10,628 nt of DNA from Candidatus Nanohalarchaeota archaeon. Lineage in GTDB: Archaea; EX4484-52; B79-G9. Both the position numbers and the translations under genes were made by a program. Positions 6,713-10,628 of the stretch are shown piece after piece. The notes under the pieces are model-generated. The model ran no database searches. It was not told the DNA's origin and saw nothing but the letters and a program-made list of their open reading frames with translations. Numbering within the stretch: position 1 is the first letter of the stretch; each line of letters opens with the position of its first letter. The stretch covers positions 1 to 10,628 of the forward strand of contig QMVA01000028.1 of the NCBI GenBank assembly GCA_003660865.1, written 5' to 3'.

Positions 6713-6741
6713 CATATCTAAACCATCTATACACACTCCAC

Positions 6742-6751
6742 TTAATATAAA
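6742..6751. promoter_or_regulatory. Two-way TATA element between alaX and the glycosyltransferase
   Basis: On the plus strand TTAATATA (6742-6749) is centred 26 bases before ATG 6772, giving a leaderless glycosyltransferase mRNA. On the minus strand TTTATATT (6751-6744) overlaps it and points to a start near 6721, giving alaX a leader of about 19 bases that contains its ribosome binding site. No other good box is present in this 69-base gap. Confidence 0.55.
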
Positions 6752-6771
6752 TTACCCCCCAACCAATATCC

Positions 6772-7959
6772 ATGAAAATACTGATGGCTGGCTGGGGTTT
6801 CGATAATAAAATCACTGGCGGCATGGACATTCACATAACGCACCTTGTAAAAAACCTCTGCGCACAGGGCACACAAATCCACCTGTTTCTTCCAAAAGAA
6901 AACGCACCAGAAAACCCACAAAAAAACCTGACAATCCACAGGATAGACACAAACGCAAAAGACCCAGAAGAACTGGACAAAAACTATACAAACGCAATCA
7001 TCGCCTTCGCAGAATCAACAGATTTCGACATCATCCACACCCACGACTGGTTCGGTGTCACAGCCGCAAAAAGACTAAAAAAAGAAATAAAAGATATCAC
7101 AACATACCAAAAAGAGGGCGGGCGAGGGCTCGAGGACGGACATCATAAAGGAATCAATGAGGGAATAAATTACAACAAACAAAAACCCATTCGCTGGATC
7201 CACACAGTCCATTCCCTTGAATACATAAGATGCGCAAAAAATGCACCCACCAAAAGCAAAATATCCGAAATCGAAAAAACAGCAATCAAAGAATCAGATG
7301 CCACCATCACAGTAAGCAGTCTCATGAAACAGGAAATTCAGACCCACTACAACACAGGCCCAAAAAAAATAAACATAATCTACAATTACACATCCCAACT
7401 CCCAAAAGCCCCCGAAACAAAAAACACAACCCCCATAATCCTATGCGCATCCCGCCTCACATTCCAGAAAGGAATTGAATACCTCATACACGCATCAACA
7501 GACATCCTAAAACAAATCCCTGACTGCAGATTCATCATTATAGGAGACGGCCACCTCAAGGAAAGCCTGGAAAACTTCGCAAAAACCCTCGGTGTCCAAA
7601 ACTCATTTGAATTTCCCGGTTTCGTACAAGACAAAGAACTGGCTGCATACTTCAAAAGCGCAACATTCTTCATCATGCCATCCATCCATGAGCCCTTCGG
7701 CATCGCATGCCTTGACGCAATAGACGCAAATCTCCCTGTAATCTTATCAGAGAACGTCGGCGCAAAAGAGCTCTTCAATGGATGTACCCTTATCCATAAA
7801 TCATGCTCAAAAGAAGACATCACAAAAAACATCATAACACTCCTGAAAGACAGGCAACTCAGAGAGATGCTTGCAGACAGCGCAAAGCAAAAACTAGACA
7901 AAATAGACAACTGGAGTACAATCGCAAAAAAAACAATGGCAATCTACACATCAGTTTGA
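6772..7959 (+). CDS. GT4-type (GT-B fold) glycosyltransferase
   Basis: Transfers a sugar from an activated donor to an acceptor; the family makes cell-surface glycans, glycolipids or glycogen. The 395-residue product has an N-terminal acceptor-side domain with KITGGMDIHI (13-22) and DIIHTHDWFG (86-95), and a C-terminal donor domain with ASRLTFQKGIEYLIHA (226-241), FIIIGDG (254-260), FEFPGFV and the PSIHEPFGIACLDA motif (303-316). The usual E-x7-E reads E307-x7-D315. The THDWFG and WIHTVHSLEY segments recall the starch/glycogen-synthase-like branch. Residues 106-138, between KRLKKE and IRWIHTVHS, have no place in the normal fold and look inserted; the coding DNA there is G-rich unlike the rest. 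Acceptor and product are unknown. It ends overlapping the convergent secreted-protein gene by nine bases. Confidence 0.92.
   Translation: MKILMAGWGFDNKITGGMDIHITHLVKNLCAQGTQIHLFLPKENAPENPQKNLTIHRIDTNAKDPEELDKNYTNAIIAFAESTDFDIIHTHDWFGVTAAKRLKKEIKDITTYQKEGGRGLEDGHHKGINEGINYNKQKPIRWIHTVHSLEYIRCAKNAPTKSKISEIEKTAIKESDATITVSSLMKQEIQTHYNTGPKKINIIYNYTSQLPKAPETKNTTPIILCASRLTFQKGIEYLIHASTDILKQIPDCRFIIIGDGHLKESLENFAKTLGVQNSFEFPGFVQDKELAAYFKSATFFIMPSIHEPFGIACLDAIDANLPVILSENVGAKELFNGCTLIHKSCSKEDITKNIITLLKDRQLREMLADSAKQKLDKIDNWSTIAKKTMAIYTSV
7108..7185 (+). other. In-frame insertion within the glycosyltransferase gene
   Basis: This stretch encodes about 26 extra residues (TYQKEGGRGLEDGHHKGINE and onward), Gly-, His- and charge-rich, where relatives pass directly from a Lys-rich helix to the next core strand. 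The core around 7113-7143 is rich in G (runs such as GAGGGCGGGCGAGGG) while the flanking gene is very G-poor. No flanking duplication or clear inverted repeat marks its ends, so how it arose is unknown. It most likely forms a surface loop. Confidence 0.5.
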
Positions 7960-8445
7960 CTTTGTAATACTAATCTGCGGTTTTCCGGAAACAAGTTTCT
8001 CATATCTTATCAAAAGATTATAGTTACCTGCCCTGAACCGTTCATGCCCGACAATATCGAGAGTATCATAAATCGCACTCATCATAATATGCTTCTTACG
8101 CTCAAGCTCAAACCCGAAACTCGGGCTGTAAAACTTTTCAAACGTATTGTCTATCAAATACCCTGCACGCGAAACAATACTCTCTCTTGTTCCCCGTGTA
8201 AAAAAAACATAAAACTTATTCCCTGCCGAATCCTGCGTCAATTCAGTATACCCACCCTGCACATCCACATTTATCGTAAGCCCCCGCGAAACAATCCCTG
8301 CAATAATTCCATTACTCTCAGACACAATATAATTCCCGCGTGAATGCTCGTTGCCAAGGGAAGCCACACCCACAGTAACCTCATGCGCGCACACAGGCAC
8401 GCACAATAAAAGAATCCAAAAAAATGCAACCACAACTACTTTCAT
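7951..8445 (-). CDS. Secreted protein with signal peptide, function unknown
   Basis: A 164-residue protein beginning with a Sec-type signal peptide: a Lys at position 2, a hydrophobic core VVVVAFFWILLLCVPV, and likely cleavage after CA at residue 20. There is no clean lipobox. The mature part looks rich in beta strands (VTVGVASLG, GLTINVDVQGGY, KFYVFFTRGT, FGFELERKKHIMMSAIYD, NYNLLIRYEKL) with few Cys, as in a small extracytoplasmic beta domain. I recognise no family. ATG 8445 lies 26 bases after a TATA box that itself overlaps the stop of the Pop5 gene, so it probably has its own leaderless transcript. Its 3' end overlaps that of the convergent glycosyltransferase gene. Confidence 0.8.
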   Translation of the reverse strand: MKVVVVAFFWILLLCVPVCAHEVTVGVASLGNEHSRGNYIVSESNGIIAGIVSRGLTINVDVQGGYTELTQDSAGNKFYVFFTRGTRESIVSRAGYLIDNTFEKFYSPSFGFELERKKHIMMSAIYDTLDIVGHERFRAGNYNLLIRYEKLVSGKPQISITKSN

Positions 8446-8467
8446 AGGTTATTCTTATCTGCGCGCC

Positions 8468-8475
8468 TATTTAAG
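8468..8475 (-). promoter_or_regulatory. TATA box, leaderless spacing, inside the end of the Pop5 gene
   Basis: Minus-strand CTTAAATA is centred about 26-27 bases before ATG 8445 and includes the TAA stop codon of the Pop5 gene (8471-8473). Confidence 0.6.
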
Positions 8476-8860
8476 CTTTTTCTCGCATCGATCCAAAATT
8501 ACTCAAGTCCACCTGTCCCATAAACTTATTCTTCGCAGACTTAATAGTACCCGTCACACCATGTACATAAAATATAACACTTTCACCCTCAATCTCCATG
8601 ATTGACGCAAGCACAGCCCTCACTTCCTCCACAGAATCATGCGTGGTCTTTATAACTGCCTTCTTCCTGCCAGCATCAAATAGCTGGGACGGAACCCACA
8701 TCTTAAATTTAGAAGTTCCAACCTCACCAAAAAGCTGAAGAGATGCACTCCATATCGCATTAACCACATTATCAAGCCGGACATCCTTCTTTGAAATAAT
8801 CTCAAATACAATATACCTCTGATTATCCCTCAAACTAGGCGGCAAAGTATTCAATTTCAT
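8471..8860 (-). CDS. rnp2: RNase P protein component 2 (Pop5 family)
   Basis: A protein subunit of archaeal RNase P, the ribonucleoprotein that cuts the 5' leader from pre-tRNA. Pop5 pairs with Rpp30 and promotes the cleavage step by the RNA subunit. The 129-residue product has the archaeal Pop5 pattern: LPPSLRDNQRYIVFEII at the N-terminus (6-22), AIWSASLQLFGEVGTSKF (35-52), a middle strand-helix segment with THDSVEEVRAVLASI, and VHGVTGTIKSAKNKFMG near the end (99-115). Length is normal. Its ATG directly follows the TGA of the Rpp30 gene, with GGTG eight bases before it, so the two are co-translated. A Ser/Met/charged tail closes the protein. Confidence 0.93.
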   Translation of the reverse strand: MKLNTLPPSLRDNQRYIVFEIISKKDVRLDNVVNAIWSASLQLFGEVGTSKFKMWVPSQLFDAGRKKAVIKTTHDSVEEVRAVLASIMEIEGESVIFYVHGVTGTIKSAKNKFMGQVDLSNFGSMREKA

Positions 8861-9586
8861 TCAAACACCAATTACTTTCACTCCATTTTTCAATGTGTGG
8901 TTCTTTACCTCAGCAGTCCTTTTCACAATAAACGCAGGAACCTCAGACACAGTCTTCACCGCTCTCTCACGGTCAAATCCGCACATATATGCAAGCGAAG
9001 CAAGCTCTCTTCCTGCCCTCATGTCCCATACACTCTCAGCTCCGCTCGCAACAATCACATGGGCACCATACTTGCGTGCAAGCATGACATTGCGGCGCAT
9101 ATGAGAAAGCACATAAGACCTTATCTTCCTGTAAGAATGAAGGTATTCCCGGAAATTCAACTCAACCGCAACATTATTCTCTGCTGCAAGTTTCATCATA
9201 ACCTGATCCATCCCCGAATCCTTCCTCTTAAGCTCCGGGTGAGTAAGAATGTCTACTCGTGGATTTTCAACAGCACTCCTGTTAATCTCAAAATCACCAC
9301 CCCATACTGCAAGAATATCCACATTATCCCTGAACCTGTTAATCTGTCTGTTAAGATCACCCTGGTTCTCAGCCTTGATTTCCACGCCGACAAGCACATT
9401 TATATCGCTTTTTACTGCCTTGACGTCTTTTTTTATTTCACCAAGAACATCCAAAGAATCCATCCTGTCAAGCACAACAATGGTATCAAGTCCCAGCTTC
9501 TCAGCATATTTCACTACATTCTCAACACTATCTACGCCATACGAGTACTTCGTAGCCACATGCAGGTCATAATACTTCCGAAACAT
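8861..9586 (-). CDS. rnp3: RNase P protein component 3 (Rpp30 family)
   Basis: The partner of Pop5 in archaeal RNase P, with a TIM-barrel (PHP-like) fold. The 241-residue product opens with YYDLHVATKYSYG and VVKYAEKLGLDTIVVLD (25-41). It contains DILTHPEL (112-119), NNVAVELNFREYLHSYR (136-152), MRRNVMLARKYGAHVIVASGAESVWDMR (163-190) and RELASLAYMCGFDRERA, all typical of Rpp30. Length fits the family. ATG 9586 lies 26 bases after a TATA box, so the two-gene mRNA is probably leaderless. In many archaea this pair lies inside the large exosome/proteasome gene cluster; here it stands alone with a secreted-protein gene below and a KaiC-like gene diverging above. The other protein subunits (Rpp21, Rpp29, L7Ae) and the RNA are not in the window. 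Confidence 0.94.
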   Translation of the reverse strand: MFRKYYDLHVATKYSYGVDSVENVVKYAEKLGLDTIVVLDRMDSLDVLGEIKKDVKAVKSDINVLVGVEIKAENQGDLNRQINRFRDNVDILAVWGGDFEINRSAVENPRVDILTHPELKRKDSGMDQVMMKLAAENNVAVELNFREYLHSYRKIRSYVLSHMRRNVMLARKYGAHVIVASGAESVWDMRAGRELASLAYMCGFDRERAVKTVSEVPAFIVKRTAEVKNHTLKNGVKVIGV

Positions 9587-9607
9587 AAATCTTACTTAGG
9601 CTCTTAG

Positions 9608-9615
9608 TTTTATAA
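9608..9615 (-). promoter_or_regulatory. TATA box, leaderless spacing, for the rnp3-rnp2 unit
   Basis: Minus-strand TTATAAAA is centred 25-26 bases before ATG 9586, so transcription should begin at the start codon. Confidence 0.6.
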
Positions 9616-9639
9616 GGTTTACAATGGCAATATGTAAAG

Positions 9640-9647
9640 TATAAATA
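9640..9647 (+). promoter_or_regulatory. TATA box for the KaiC-like gene
   Basis: TATAAATA points to a transcript start near 9669. An 8-base palindrome, AGTATACT (9667-9674), covers that position and could be an operator. A GGGAG ribosome binding site (9681-9685) stands five bases before ATG 9691. Confidence 0.55.
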
Positions 9648-9690
9648 GGGCAAGAACCTATTATAGAGTATACTATCACAGGGAGATTAA

Positions 9691-10407
9691 ATGGAGCGGT
9701 TAAAAACAGGAATTATGGGACTGGATGAAAAAACAGAAGGCGGTTTTGTAAAAGGTTCAATTATCCTCGCTGTCGGAAAAACAGGTACAGGTAAGACGCA
9801 ATTCTGCTCATCATTCATATACGCAGGAGCTTTGAACGTGGAACCTGGGCTTTACATTACCACAGAAGAGAGAAGCGAGGATATAAAAGAAGACATATAT
9901 TCCATGTTCAGCTGGAATTTTACTGAATTAGAGCAAAAAGGGCTGTTAAAATTTCTCACAATCAAGGCAATCTTTCCTGAAAAGCCTATGGGTGATGAGT
10001 TGCAAAGGATAACAAAGTCATATCTCATAAGCATAAGAAGTCAGATTGCAGAAGCTATAAAAAGCGTAAATGCACAAAGAGTGGTCCTCGACTCAGTATC
10101 AGTACTTGAGATGTTCATGCAGGATAGATACATGGCAAGAGTGATGCTGTTTGGACTTGTGGAATATTTCAAAGCCATGCAGGTGACAGTGGTAATAAGC
10201 GGTGAAATCCCGGAGACCAGCCAGGGCCTGACAGGCAGCGGGATAATAGAATATCTTGTTGACACTGTAATCAAGCTTGATTTCGTGCCAGTATCAGAAG
10301 AATTCAAAAGAACAATAACAATCAGAAAAATGCGGCGCACTGACCACTCGACACTGATTCATCCATTCGAGATAACGCCAAACGGCCTGCGGCTTGTGAA
10401 AATCTGA
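9691..10407 (+). CDS. Single-domain KaiC/RAD55-like ATPase
   Basis: A RecA-superfamily ATPase with one KaiC domain (238 residues); bacterial KaiC clock proteins have two. Visible motifs: GIMGLDEKTEGGFVKGSIIL leading into Walker A GKTGTGKT (29-36); TTEER at 58-61 carrying the two Glu (59, 60) that sit at the catalytic position of KaiC; Walker B VVLDS (131-135); GSGIIEYLVDTVIKL (182-196), typical of KaiC domains; and IRKMRRTDHS (211-220), the place of the trans-acting Arg/Lys finger; then FEITPNGLRL. Archaeal members act in signalling, archaellum control (FlaH/ArlH relatives) or unknown regulation; nothing here picks one. No KaiA or KaiB is present. The gene is divergent from rnp3, and 34 bases separate it from the next gene, which it may drive. 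Base composition differs from the genes to its left (more G). Confidence 0.9.
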   Translation: MERLKTGIMGLDEKTEGGFVKGSIILAVGKTGTGKTQFCSSFIYAGALNVEPGLYITTEERSEDIKEDIYSMFSWNFTELEQKGLLKFLTIKAIFPEKPMGDELQRITKSYLISIRSQIAEAIKSVNAQRVVLDSVSVLEMFMQDRYMARVMLFGLVEYFKAMQVTVVISGEIPETSQGLTGSGIIEYLVDTVIKLDFVPVSEEFKRTITIRKMRRTDHSTLIHPFEITPNGLRLVKI

Positions 10408-10441
10408 TATTAACAACTGTCAGAATACAAGGGGAATATAC

Positions 10442-10628
10442 ATGAAAAACAAAAAAACAGTTCTAATTTTAACAGTATTTATTACATTTATAGTATTTGG
10501 GAGTATGTCTTTTGCGCAGGAATGTATAACGAACTGTACAGACGCAGACAACGATAGGTACACATCAGATACAACATGCAACACAAATGAAAGCTGTCCC
10601 TATTGCAAATGCGGGGACTGCGACGATA
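10442..10628 (+). CDS. Secreted Cys/Asp-rich protein, N-terminal part only
   Basis: The gene runs off the window; 62 codons are visible. ATG 10442 follows GGGGAA (10431-10436) by five bases. Residues 1-25 form a signal peptide: KNKK, a hydrophobic core VLILTVFITFIVFG, then SMSFAQ with likely cleavage after SFA. The mature start is rich in Cys and acidic residues: ECITNCTDADNDRYTSD, then CNTNESCPYCKCGDCDD. DADNDRYTSD followed by a Cys pattern and DCDD resembles the putative calcium- or metal-binding motif found in secreted MopE-like proteins and repeated in many archaeal surface proteins, but the central Gly of DGDGY is Arg here. Size, repeats and function cannot be judged from this fragment. 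It may share the transcript of the KaiC-like gene. Confidence 0.8.
   Translation, partial: MKNKKTVLILTVFITFIVFGSMSFAQECITNCTDADNDRYTSDTTCNTNESCPYCKCGDCDD

Noticed and set aside
7951..8445. Lipoprotein reading of the secreted protein
   Set aside because: The Cys residues at the end of the signal peptide are not in an L-(A/S)-(G/A)-C lipobox, so ordinary signal peptidase cleavage is more likely.
8897..9607. 236-codon plus-strand frame opposite rnp3
   Set aside because: It is antisense to Rpp30, whose motifs are clear; the translation is His/Arg/Ile-rich without structure.
1..10628. tRNA, rRNA, CRISPR array or defence system
   Set aside because: I looked in the gaps for cloverleaf sequences with GGTTCGAATC-like T-arms, regularly spaced repeats and Cas or defence-type genes, and saw none; the gaps are short and mostly taken up by promoters.

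Overview
The window is archaeal chromosomal DNA. The evidence is the gene content: RNase P protein subunits Rpp30 and Pop5 side by side, a dimeric-type (alpha2) class II glycyl-tRNA synthetase, a free-standing AlaX editing protein, a MinD-type ATPase and a single-domain KaiC/RAD55-like ATPase. The control signals agree: most gene starts are preceded by a TATA-like box, often centred about 26 bases before the start codon (leaderless mRNA), and others use GGTGA-type ribosome binding sites. Genes are small and tightly packed, and there is a Cys/Asp-rich secreted protein. A small-genome archaeon, possibly of the DPANN group, would fit, but no lineage marker settles this.

Layout. 1-750: a worn region with a fragment resembling the helix-turn-helix of an IS-type transposase, then an unrecognised reading frame without a clear start. 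830-2407 (+): glyS. 2412-5602 (-): a polytopic membrane protein, a small protein with a predicted N-terminal helix and a C-terminal domain, a MinD-like ATPase, a sugar-phosphate nucleotidyltransferase and an unknown 143-residue protein. Each of these appears to have its own promoter. 5685-6702 (-): AlaX followed at once by a 100-residue membrane protein. 6772-7959 (+): a GT4-type glycosyltransferase, divergent from alaX and apparently sharing one two-way TATA element with it. 7951-8445 (-): a secreted protein. 8471-9586 (-): Rpp30 and Pop5 as a two-gene unit. 9691-10407 (+): the KaiC-like ATPase, then the start of a secreted Cys-rich protein that runs off the window.

How the genes work together. 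The strongest theme is tRNA and translation quality: GlyRS charges tRNA-Gly, AlaX hydrolyses mischarged tRNA-Ala, and Rpp30-Pop5 belong to the enzyme that trims tRNA 5' ends. A second theme is the envelope: NDP-sugar synthesis, sugar transfer, two secreted proteins and two membrane proteins. A third is spatial organisation or signalling by P-loop ATPases (MinD-like and KaiC-like). These are mostly separate units; I see no defence island, CRISPR array, tRNA or rRNA gene. The items most worth following up are the strand-composition switch near 9600, the shared two-way promoter, the in-frame insertion in the glycosyltransferase, and the uncharacterised small genes beside minD and alaX.
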